Assembly (NCBI GenBank): GCA_004195315.1
Contig: SDWL01000050.1
Location: forward strand, 1-9,690
DNA length: 9,690 nt
Reading direction: 5' to 3'
Origin: Lutibacter sp.
GTDB lineage: Bacteria > Bacteroidota > Bacteroidia > Flavobacteriales > Flavobacteriaceae
Numbering within the stretch: the stretch's first letter is position 1; each line of letters begins with the position of its first letter. The position numbers and the translations under genes were made by a program. Of this stretch, positions 1 through 6,312 are shown piece after piece. Under the pieces are notes generated by a model. The model was not told where the DNA came from. It made no database searches and saw only the letters and a list, made by a program, of their open reading frames with translations.

Positions 1-910
1 AAAAACCCTCAATAGCATTTATCTCTATGAATTTTGAAAATAAATTTTGAAAATCACTATACAATGAAGCAAATTGAGACAATCTTATTGTTGGGAAATT
101 GCTTGGGCGTAATCTAAAAAATTGAATTTGATTATTTGAAATTGGAGTTAATTTGAATTTTAGTTTTAAATATTTATATTCTTCTTTTAATTTTCTAAAA
201 TATTCTGATTCAAAATTATTGGACAACAAACCTGCTTGTCCAAAAAACAAAGCTTCTACCTGTTCTGGTTTTGATGAAACCTTTCTTAGAATTGAAAAAT
301 CAAATGAATTTGCAAAATTCATAAAAGCATCCGAATTAATCTTTAATCCAAAATTCTTTGCTAATAAAACAAACAGTGTAGCTTCCCAATTAGTTGTTGT
401 TTTAGTTAATATTTCTTGAATTTCTTCTGATTTTTGTTCTAAACGTTCAAAATAAAGTCGTTCAAGCCAATGTTTTAATGTAAATGAATTTATTGTATTA
501 ACATCACTTTCGCAGTTTATCCATTTTTTATTTGTAGAAAAAAGTTGACCATATCTATTTAATAAATCGTTCTCTATATAGTTATTCAATTCTAAAGTAG
601 CAATTGATTCATTTGTTTTTCTGAAAATTTCAACATCGTGTTTCCAAACTACATGTAAAATAACAGCATCATAATTTTCATCAACTTCATGATTATGAGC
701 GTACCAATCGGATGAATTGATATGTATCTCAACATTACCAATCCAAAGTTGTTTGTTAATTGAAATTTTAGCATTTAAAAAATCGGGACCAGAATTACTG
801 TTCTCAATTCCTACGGATAATATCTCAATATTTTCGCCTTTAGTAGTTTGCAAGTTTTTAGATAAAAACAGTTTAAGTTTCCATATAAAATGAAGTAAAT
901 TTTCTTTCAT
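1..910 (-). CDS. DUF2851 family protein, 3' end cut by window edge
   Basis: Reading the minus strand from an ATG at 910-908 gives 303 codons with no stop, running off the left edge. Family marks in order are SGPDFLNAK (residues 40-48), GNVEIHINSSDWY (58-70), a WINCE stretch (130-134), GQAGLL (224-229) and RPSNFPTIRL (268-277). These are typical of DUF2851, a Bacteroidota-rich family of unknown function usually a little over 400 residues long, so roughly the last 120 residues are missing. No signal peptide or membrane segment is visible, so a cytoplasmic protein is likely. The start fits because homologues begin a few residues before a hydrophobic/aromatic stretch like LLHFIW here. It is divergent from the nitroreductase gene. 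The family call is confident; no biochemical role can be given. Confidence 0.9.
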   Translation of the reverse strand, partial: MKENLLHFIWKLKLFLSKNLQTTKGENIEILSVGIENSNSGPDFLNAKISINKQLWIGNVEIHINSSDWYAHNHEVDENYDAVILHVVWKHDVEIFRKTNESIATLELNNYIENDLLNRYGQLFSTNKKWINCESDVNTINSFTLKHWLERLYFERLEQKSEEIQEILTKTTTNWEATLFVLLAKNFGLKINSDAFMNFANSFDFSILRKVSSKPEQVEALFFGQAGLLSNNFESEYFRKLKEEYKYLKLKFKLTPISNNQIQFFRLRPSNFPTIRLSQFASLYSDFQNLFSKFIEINAIEGF

Positions 911-1025
911 AGCTTTTTTAATCACTATAAAAGTAAATATTAACTTTAAGTTATGAAAATTGAATCATAAATTAATTCCATTATATGTTATTTTAAATTA
1001 TTTTTGTAAGCATAAATTTATGTAA
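911..1025. promoter_or_regulatory. Divergent intergenic region with promoters for both sides
   Basis: This 115-bp AT-rich spacer lies between two divergent genes and should hold a promoter for each. On the plus strand TATTTTTG at 999-1006 matches the Bacteroidota -7 consensus TAnnTTTG exactly and lies 19 bp before the ATG at 1026; I see no clear TTG -33 element at normal spacing. On the minus strand a weaker match, TACTTTTA (complement of 928-935), precedes the DUF2851 start. A 13-nt perfect palindrome, TAACTTTAAGTTA at 941-953, lies beside that weaker match and could be an operator. All functional assignments here are inferred from sequence only. Confidence 0.4.
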
Positions 1026-1661
1026 ATGGATATAATTAAAAGTCTTGAGTGGAGGTATGCAACTAAAAAATTTGACCCTTCAAAAAAACTAACAAATCAA
1101 CAAGTTGAAATTCTTAAAAAAGCTTTCAATTTAACACCAACATCATTTGGCTTACAACCTATAAAAATGATTGTTATATCAAACAAAGAACTTCAAGAAA
1201 AATTTATAGAACTTTCTTATTATCAACGTCAGGTTGCTGATGCTTCTCATCTTTTAGTTTTATGTATTGAAGATGATACAACTCCTGAAAATATAAATGC
1301 ATATTTTGATATGGAAAAAGAAATACGAAAAGTTGATGAAAATGTGATTTCAGATTTCAGAAATCAACTTATTAGTATGTATAGTAAAAAGACTCTTGAA
1401 GAGAAACAGCAATCAGCAATTTATCAAACTTTTATTGTTTTGGGAAATTTAATGACCGTTTGTGCAGTAGAAAAAATAGACGCTTGCCCTATAGAAGGTT
1501 TTGTACCAGAAAAAGTTGATGAGTTATTAAACTTAAAAAATCTAAATTTAAAATCCATATTATTGCTTCCTGTAGGCTTTAGAGCAGAAGATGATTTAAT
1601 GAATGGAATGAAAAAAGTTAGAAAACCACTTAATGAAACAGTATTAGAAATATTAAAATAA
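1026..1661 (+). CDS. NAD(P)H-dependent oxidoreductase, nitroreductase family
   Basis: This 211-residue protein belongs to the FMN-dependent nitroreductase family (NfsB/YdgI-like), homodimeric cytoplasmic flavoenzymes that use NAD(P)H to reduce nitroaromatics, quinones or related acceptors. Visible marks are the N-terminal WRYATKKFD (residues 9-17), whose basic residues normally contact the FMN phosphate, LTPTSFGLQP (36-45), which forms part of the flavin pocket, PIEGF (155-159), LPVGFRAEDD (181-190) and a terminal KVRKP (197-201). Length is normal for the family. The start is supported by the family-typical opening a few residues before WRYATKKFD. pepD begins 13 bp downstream, so the two are probably co-transcribed from the 911-1025 spacer. 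The family is sure; the natural substrate cannot be told from sequence. Confidence 0.92.
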   Translation: MDIIKSLEWRYATKKFDPSKKLTNQQVEILKKAFNLTPTSFGLQPIKMIVISNKELQEKFIELSYYQRQVADASHLLVLCIEDDTTPENINAYFDMEKEIRKVDENVISDFRNQLISMYSKKTLEEKQQSAIYQTFIVLGNLMTVCAVEKIDACPIEGFVPEKVDELLNLKNLNLKSILLLPVGFRAEDDLMNGMKKVRKPLNETVLEILK

Positions 1662-1674
1662 AAACAATTAAAAA

Positions 1675-3132
1675 ATGAGTAAAGATATAAGAGTACTTGA
1701 ACCAACAACTCTTTGGAATAATTTTGCAGATTTAAATGCCGTTCCAAGAGGTTCCAAAAAAGAAGAGAAAGTAATACAATTTATGGTTGATTTTGGCAAA
1801 AAATTAAACCTTGAAACTGTTGTTGATCACGTTGGAAACGTAATTATTAAAAAACCTGCTTCAAAAGGCATGGAAAATCGTAAAACCATTGTTATGCAAT
1901 CGCATTTAGATATGGTTCATCAAAAAAATTCAGATACAAATTTTAATTTTGATACAGAAGGTATAAAAATGAAAGTTGTAGATGGTTGGGTTAAAGCTGA
2001 AGGTACAACGCTTGGTGCGGATAACGGTTTAGGAGTTGCTGCAATTATGAGTATTTTAGCATCAACAGATATAAAACATCCTGCTGTAGAGGCTTTATTC
2101 ACTATAGATGAAGAAACTGGAATGACTGGAGCAATGGGACTACAAGCTGGTTATTTAGATGGTGAAATTTTACTAAATCTAGATACTGAAGAAGATGATG
2201 AAATTGATATTGGTTGCGCTGGTGGTATTGATATTACTGCAAAAAATATGTATCATGAAGTTCGTACACCTACAAATAGTGTTGGTTTCTCAATTTCTGT
2301 AACAGGTTTAAATGGTGGGCATTCAGGTATGGATATTCATAGAGGATTTGGAAATGCAAATAAAATAATGAACCGTTTATTATATGCTGCTCAAGAACAT
2401 CTTAGAATTTCTGAAATAAATGGAGGAAGTTTACGTAATGCTATTCCTAGAGAAAGTTTTGCCTTAATTTCAGTTTATATTACTAAAAAAGATACTTTTT
2501 TAAAGAAAATAAATGCAACTATAAGTCAAATTAAAAACGAACTTAAAACAGTTGATCCTAATTTAAATATTACAGTTTCCGAAACAAGTACACCAAAAAA
2601 AATAATGACTACTATTAGTCAAATTACATTACTAAATACTATATATGCAACACATAATGGTGTTTATAGAATGAGTAATGATATGGCTGATTTAGTTGAA
2701 ACTTCAAATAATTTAGCTCGTGTGATTGTTAAGAATGAAGTGATTACAGTTTTATGTTTAACAAGATCATCTGTAGAAACTTCAAAATCAGATTTAGCAA
2801 ACACATTAAAAGCTGCTTTTGAATTAGCAGGTTATCAAGTAACACTTTCAGGTTCATATCCAGGTTGGAAACCTAATGTAGAATCTCCTATACTAAATGT
2901 TTTATCTGAAACATATGAAAATTTATTTGGAAATAAAGCAGCTGTTGTTGCTTGTCACGCTGGTTTAGAATGCGGTATATTAGGAACAAATTACCCAGAC
3001 ATGGATATGATTTCATTTGGACCAACTATACATGGAGCACATTCACCTGACGAAAGAGCTAATATTAAATCTGCCCAAAAATTCTGGAAATATTTACTAG
3101 CAATTTTAGAAAATATTCCTTCTAAAAATTAA
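1675..3132 (+). CDS. pepD: Aminoacyl-histidine dipeptidase (Xaa-His dipeptidase, M20 family)
   Basis: This 485-residue enzyme is a cytoplasmic zinc dipeptidase that splits Xaa-His and related dipeptides during peptide turnover. It has the M20 dinuclear metal set in order: SHLDMV with H77 and D79, LGADNG with D116 as bridging ligand, DEETGMTGA with catalytic E146 and ligand E147, LNLDTEE with D170, and HGAHSPDER near the C-terminus with H456. The lid/dimerisation domain lies between, starting near the NGGHSGMDIHRG stretch (about residues 214-225). The length equals E. coli PepD and nothing key is missing. It starts 13 bp after the nitroreductase stop, and a hairpin (3142-3162) follows its stop, suggesting a two-gene transcription unit. 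The exact dipeptide preference is inferred from the family. Confidence 0.95.
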   Translation: MSKDIRVLEPTTLWNNFADLNAVPRGSKKEEKVIQFMVDFGKKLNLETVVDHVGNVIIKKPASKGMENRKTIVMQSHLDMVHQKNSDTNFNFDTEGIKMKVVDGWVKAEGTTLGADNGLGVAAIMSILASTDIKHPAVEALFTIDEETGMTGAMGLQAGYLDGEILLNLDTEEDDEIDIGCAGGIDITAKNMYHEVRTPTNSVGFSISVTGLNGGHSGMDIHRGFGNANKIMNRLLYAAQEHLRISEINGGSLRNAIPRESFALISVYITKKDTFLKKINATISQIKNELKTVDPNLNITVSETSTPKKIMTTISQITLLNTIYATHNGVYRMSNDMADLVETSNNLARVIVKNEVITVLCLTRSSVETSKSDLANTLKAAFELAGYQVTLSGSYPGWKPNVESPILNVLSETYENLFGNKAAVVACHAGLECGILGTNYPDMDMISFGPTIHGAHSPDERANIKSAQKFWKYLLAILENIPSKN

Positions 3133-3141
3133 CAAAATAAA

Positions 3142-3162
3142 AAGCACTATAAAAAAGTGCTT
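3142..3162 (+). terminator. Hairpin after pepD, probable terminator
   Basis: A perfect 7-bp stem, AAGCACT (3142-3148) with AGTGCTT (3156-3162), encloses a 7-nt A-rich loop and begins 9 bp after the pepD stop. An A run precedes it, but the T tract after it is broken (CAATTTG), so termination may be partial. The position between pepD and the parA cluster supports a terminator role. This is inferred from structure and place. Confidence 0.55.
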
Positions 3163-3166
3163 CAAT

Positions 3167-3240
3167 TTGTCATTTAGAGCGGAGTCGAAAAATTCCCACT
3201 GCTTATTTATTAAGTATTTCGATTGCGCTCATTGTGACAA
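3167..3240. repeat. REP-like imperfect intergenic inverted repeat
   Basis: Two 24-nt arms (3167-3190 and 3217-3240) pair at 18 of 24 positions around a 26-nt centre. The matching blocks are TTGTCA, GAGCG and TCGAAA. The arms resemble the GTCATTTCGAGCG...GTCGA palindromes that I recall as widespread between genes in flavobacterial genomes. The mismatches suggest an old, decaying copy. It sits between the pepD hairpin and the parA promoter region and could fold in RNA from either strand. Confidence 0.6.
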
Positions 3241-3311
3241 GCCAAGGTTAGCCTCTTTTATTTTTTATCTCTTTGTTAACATAATTCCCTTTTAAAAACC
3301 ATAAATAATTG

Positions 3312-3319
3312 TATTTTTA
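3312..3319 (+). promoter_or_regulatory. Possible -7 element for the parA cluster
   Basis: TATTTTTA matches seven of the eight positions of the Bacteroidota -7 consensus TAnnTTTG and lies 28 bp before the parA ATG. No TTG is present at the expected -33 spacing; the nearest is at 3273-3275, which is too far. A promoter is expected here because a large co-directional cluster starts next, but this exact site is tentative. Confidence 0.3.
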
Positions 3320-3347
3320 CAACTTATTTTAACACTATATATTTTTT

Positions 3348-4121
3348 ATGGGTAAAATTATTGCAATTGCAAATCAAAAAGGTGGTGTAGGTAAAACTAC
3401 AACTACTATTAACCTGGCAGCCGCTTTAGGTGTATTAGAAAAAAAAGTTTTATTAATTGATGCAGACCCACAGGCTAATGCTTCCTCAGGACTTGGAATT
3501 ATTGTTGAAGAAGTAGAAATAGGAAGTTATCAATTATTAGAACATACCATTACTGCTAAAGAAGCAATTGTACCTACAAATTCTCCAAATGTGGATATTA
3601 TTCCCGCACACATTGATTTAGTTGCCATTGAAATTGAACTGGTTGATAAAGATAAACGAGAATATAAATTAAAGGAAGCACTTGAAGAAATTAAAGATGA
3701 ATATGATTATATTTTAATTGACTGCGCTCCTTCACTAGGTTTAATAACCTTAAATGCACTTGTTGCTGCTGATTCAGTTATAATCCCTATCCAGTGTGAA
3801 TATTTTGCATTAGAAGGATTAGGAAAGTTATTAAATACCATTAAAAGTGTTCAGAAACTACACAATACTAATTTAGATATTGAAGGTTTATTACTTACTA
3901 TGTACGACTCTCGTTTACGTCTTTCAAACCAAGTAGTAGAAGAAGTAAAAAAGCATTTTCAAAATATGGTTTTTAAAACAATTATTCAACGAAATGTTAA
4001 ACTAAGTGAAGCTCCAAGTTTTGGTGAAAGTATTATTGCGTATGATGCTACAAGTAAAGGTGCTGTTAATTATATTAACTTAGCTAATGAAATTTTAAAA
4101 ATAAACAATAAGGATGGCTAA
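3348..4121 (+). CDS. parA: Chromosome partitioning ATPase ParA (Soj type)
   Basis: This 257-residue deviant-Walker ATPase binds DNA non-specifically as an ATP dimer and, with ParB bound at parS, drives origin segregation. The signature KGGVGKTT is at residues 11-18 with signature lysine K11 and P-loop K16. Walker A' is LLIDADPQAN (35-44) with D38 and D40, and Walker B is ILIDCAPSLG (122-131) with D125. The protein starts almost directly at the first beta strand, as chromosomal Soj-type ParA proteins do, rather than with the extra N-terminal helix-turn-helix domain of P1-type plasmid ParA. The start at 3348 leaves two residues before the conserved IIAIANQKGG and is preceded by a pure A/T stretch. 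Its end overlaps the parB start by 8 bp, implying coupled translation. Chromosomal rather than plasmid location is supported by dapB and lepB downstream. Confidence 0.96.
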   Translation: MGKIIAIANQKGGVGKTTTTINLAAALGVLEKKVLLIDADPQANASSGLGIIVEEVEIGSYQLLEHTITAKEAIVPTNSPNVDIIPAHIDLVAIEIELVDKDKREYKLKEALEEIKDEYDYILIDCAPSLGLITLNALVAADSVIIPIQCEYFALEGLGKLLNTIKSVQKLHNTNLDIEGLLLTMYDSRLRLSNQVVEEVKKHFQNMVFKTIIQRNVKLSEAPSFGESIIAYDATSKGAVNYINLANEILKINNKDG

Positions 4122-5013
4122 AGCATTTAAAAAACAAGCATTAGGAAGAGGATTATCTGCCTTATTAAATGATTCCAGTTCAGATATTTCATCTGCAAAC
4201 GATAAAAATGCAGAAAAAATTGTAGGTTCAATTATTGAAATAGAAATGGATTTAATTGATGTAAACCCATTTCAACCAAGAACCTACTTTAATGAAGAAG
4301 CTTTACAAGAATTAGCTAGTTCTATTAGAGAATTAGGAGTAATTCAACCTATTACTATTCGTAAATTAGAAGGAAATAAATTCCAATTAGTTTCTGGTGA
4401 AAGAAGATTTAGAGCATCCAAATTAATTGGAAATACTACAATTCCTGCTTATATAAGAATTGCTAATGACCAAGAAATGCTTGAAATGGCATTGGTTGAA
4501 AATATACAGCGTAAAGATTTAGATCCAATTGAGGTTGCACTTTCATACCAACGATTAATTGATGAAATTGATTTAACTCAAGAAGAAATGAGTAAACGTG
4601 TAGGGAAAAAACGCTCTACAATTAGCAATTATTTACGCTTATTAAAACTAGACCCAATTATTCAAACAGGTATGCGTGATGGTTTTTTATCAATGGGTCA
4701 CGGTAGAGCATTAATAAACATTGAAAATATTGAAGAACAATTAGGTATTTACGAGAAGATTATTCAACAAAAATTATCAGTTCGTGAAACTGAATTATTG
4801 GTTAAAAATTTGAAAGAAGGACCTTCAGTTGTAACTAAAAAAACTTCTGAACCCATTGAAACTCCTATATTTGTATCAAACGGTATGAAAATTTTCGGTG
4901 AATATTTTGGACATAAAATTGACATAAAATTAGCTGGAAAAGATAAAGGTAAAATTATAATACCCTTTCATTCAGAAGAAGATTTTAACAGATTAAAAAA
5001 ACTACTAGAATAG
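4114..5013 (+). CDS. parB: ParB/Spo0J CTP-dependent centromere-binding protein
   Basis: This 299-residue ParB loads at parS, closes as a CTP-dependent DNA clamp and stimulates ParA. It opens with the lysine-rich tail and GRGLSALL (residues 11-18) seen in chromosomal ParB. The ParB/Srx-like CTPase domain has NPFQPR (51-56), GERRFRAS (95-102, the GERR(F/Y)RA nucleotide-binding motif) and ENIQR (129-133). A helix-turn-helix follows at about 154-178 (LTQEEMSKRVGKKRSTISNYL region), then the conserved LSVRETE stretch and a C-terminal dimerisation segment ending in a leucine-rich helix. The start at 4114 is read inside the parA 3' end. The TAG stop shares its G with the GTG start of the next gene. 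All expected motifs are intact. I found no full parS palindrome in the window. Confidence 0.96.
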   Translation: MAKAFKKQALGRGLSALLNDSSSDISSANDKNAEKIVGSIIEIEMDLIDVNPFQPRTYFNEEALQELASSIRELGVIQPITIRKLEGNKFQLVSGERRFRASKLIGNTTIPAYIRIANDQEMLEMALVENIQRKDLDPIEVALSYQRLIDEIDLTQEEMSKRVGKKRSTISNYLRLLKLDPIIQTGMRDGFLSMGHGRALINIENIEEQLGIYEKIIQQKLSVRETELLVKNLKEGPSVVTKKTSEPIETPIFVSNGMKIFGEYFGHKIDIKLAGKDKGKIIIPFHSEEDFNRLKKLLE

Positions 5014-5588
5014 TGTTAAACAGACAGTTATACATATTTTTTCTAATTATTAGTTTAACAATTTATCAAGGTTTTTCTCAAGAGAGTGTTTTAAAAATTA
5101 AAGATACTGTATTTGGAAATTCAACAGAATACAATCCACTTTCGCCATCAAAAGCTGCATTCTACTCTGCAATATTACCGGGTTTAGGGCAAGCGTATAA
5201 TAAAAAATATTGGAAAATTCCATTTGTTTATGGAGCTCTTGGTTCAGGTGTTTATTTTTATACACTTAATAATAATAACTATAATAGAGTTCGAACTGCT
5301 TTTAAATTGAGAACAAATGGTAAGCCAGATGAATTTGATGGTTTAGATGGAAAACCATTTTTATCTGAAGACGCCTTAATTTCAGCACAAAAAGGCTATA
5401 AAAAAGATAAAGATTTATCACTATTAGTAACTGCTGGCTTATATATTTTACAAATAATAGAAGCAAGTACCAATGCACATCTTTTACAACATAATGTAGG
5501 CAATAGTTTAACAATTAATCCTAAATTAATTAAAAACACAACCAATAACAGAACCATAGTTGGGGCTCAAATTAATTTCAAATTTTAA
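5013..5588 (+). CDS. DUF5683 domain membrane protein, function unknown
   Basis: This 191-residue protein starts at a GTG that overlaps the parB TAG by one base (TAGTG), a classic translational coupling arrangement. Residues 1-22 form a likely signal peptide (basic start, hydrophobic core, cleavage near FSQ). The DUF5683 core follows: NPLSPSKAAF (41-50), then ILPGLGQAYNKKYWKIP (54-70), a hydrophobic segment (about 71-83) and another near 136-151 (SLLVTAGLYILQIIEA), ending with a short strand-like NFKF terminus. The P-G-(L)-GQ-Y-N-K-K-YWK pattern is the family hallmark, and the family is recurrently next to parB and dapB in Bacteroidota. An envelope location is likely; no activity is known to me and none is assigned. 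Confidence 0.85.
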   Translation: MLNRQLYIFFLIISLTIYQGFSQESVLKIKDTVFGNSTEYNPLSPSKAAFYSAILPGLGQAYNKKYWKIPFVYGALGSGVYFYTLNNNNYNRVRTAFKLRTNGKPDEFDGLDGKPFLSEDALISAQKGYKKDKDLSLLVTAGLYILQIIEASTNAHLLQHNVGNSLTINPKLIKNTTNNRTIVGAQINFKF

Positions 5589-5589
5589 A

Positions 5590-6294
5590 ATGAAAATAGC
5601 ACTTTTAGGTTATGGAAAAATGGGTAAAACAATTGAACAAATTGCTTTACAGAAAGGTCACGAAATTGTTCTTAAAGTTGATGAAAATTTAAAAATTTAC
5701 GATATTACTTTAGCTGATGTAGCAATTGATTTTAGCATACCGGCTGTAGCTTTTACTAATATTTCAAACTGTTTAAATAATAATGTACCTGTAGTAAGTG
5801 GAACAACTGGTTGGCTAGAAAAATTTGAAGATGCTAAACAACTTTGCAATGAGAAAAATGGAGGTTTTATTTATGCTTCAAATTTTAGTTTAGGTGTAAA
5901 CATCTTTTTTGAATTAAACGAATATTTAGCAAAAATGATGAGCAACTTAAGTCAGTATCAAATTTCAATGGAAGAAATTCATCATACTCAAAAATTGGAC
6001 GAACCAAGTGGTACAGCAATTACGTTGGCTGAAGGAATTATAAAGCACACCAACAAAAATAATTGGGCATTAAATGTAACAAATATTGAAAACGAATTAC
6101 CTATAGTAGCAAAACGAATCGTTGATGTTTCTGGAACTCATTCAATTAAATACAAATCAAATGTGGATACAATTGACATTAAACATACTGCACATAACAG
6201 AGATGGCTTTGCTTTAGGTGCTGTAATTGCTGCAGAGTGGCTAGTTGGAAAGACAGGTGTTTTTACAATGAAAGATGTTTTAGGTTTAAAATAA
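5590..6294 (+). CDS. dapB: 4-hydroxy-tetrahydrodipicolinate reductase (DapB)
   Basis: This 234-residue cytoplasmic enzyme carries out the second committed step of the diaminopimelate/lysine pathway, NAD(P)H reduction of 4-hydroxy-tetrahydrodipicolinate. The Rossmann motif GYGKMG is at residues 7-12, DFSIP at 47-51, SGTTGW at 70-75, ASNFSLGVN at 96-104, and the catalytic signature HHTQKLDEPSGTA at 131-143 with the paired histidines, K135 and the PSGTA loop. The late KHTAHNRDGFALGA segment is also typical. The ATG at 5590 is chosen because it puts the Rossmann motif six residues in; the frame is open further upstream (to 5560), but that part lies inside the DUF5683 gene. Only one base separates it from the preceding stop. 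It is shorter than E. coli DapB (273 aa), as is usual for this phylum. Confidence 0.95.
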   Translation: MKIALLGYGKMGKTIEQIALQKGHEIVLKVDENLKIYDITLADVAIDFSIPAVAFTNISNCLNNNVPVVSGTTGWLEKFEDAKQLCNEKNGGFIYASNFSLGVNIFFELNEYLAKMMSNLSQYQISMEEIHHTQKLDEPSGTAITLAEGIIKHTNKNNWALNVTNIENELPIVAKRIVDVSGTHSIKYKSNVDTIDIKHTAHNRDGFALGAVIAAEWLVGKTGVFTMKDVLGLK

Positions 6295-6312
6295 TATTAA
6301 AAATTAGTAATT

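Noticed and set aside
153..419. 88-codon plus-strand frame
   Set aside because: It is antisense to the DUF2851 gene, whose family motifs run unbroken through the same bases.
1026..3132. Nitroreductase-pepD pair as a new detoxification or peptide-processing system
   Set aside because: Both are ordinary housekeeping families; short spacing alone does not show a joint function.
3133..3347. CRISPR array or tRNA in the largest early spacer
   Set aside because: Only one hairpin and one inverted repeat are present; there are no direct repeats with spacers and no cloverleaf or TTCRA motif.
4778..4792. CAGTTCGTGAAACTG inside parB, a near-palindrome resembling part of a parS site
   Set aside because: It lacks three bases of the central CACGTG palindrome, and it encodes the conserved LSVRETE stretch of ParB, so coding constraint explains it.
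5560..5589. Upstream extension of the dapB frame by ten codons
   Set aside because: It lies inside the DUF5683 gene; the ATG at 5590 places the Rossmann GYGKMG motif at the usual distance from the N-terminus.
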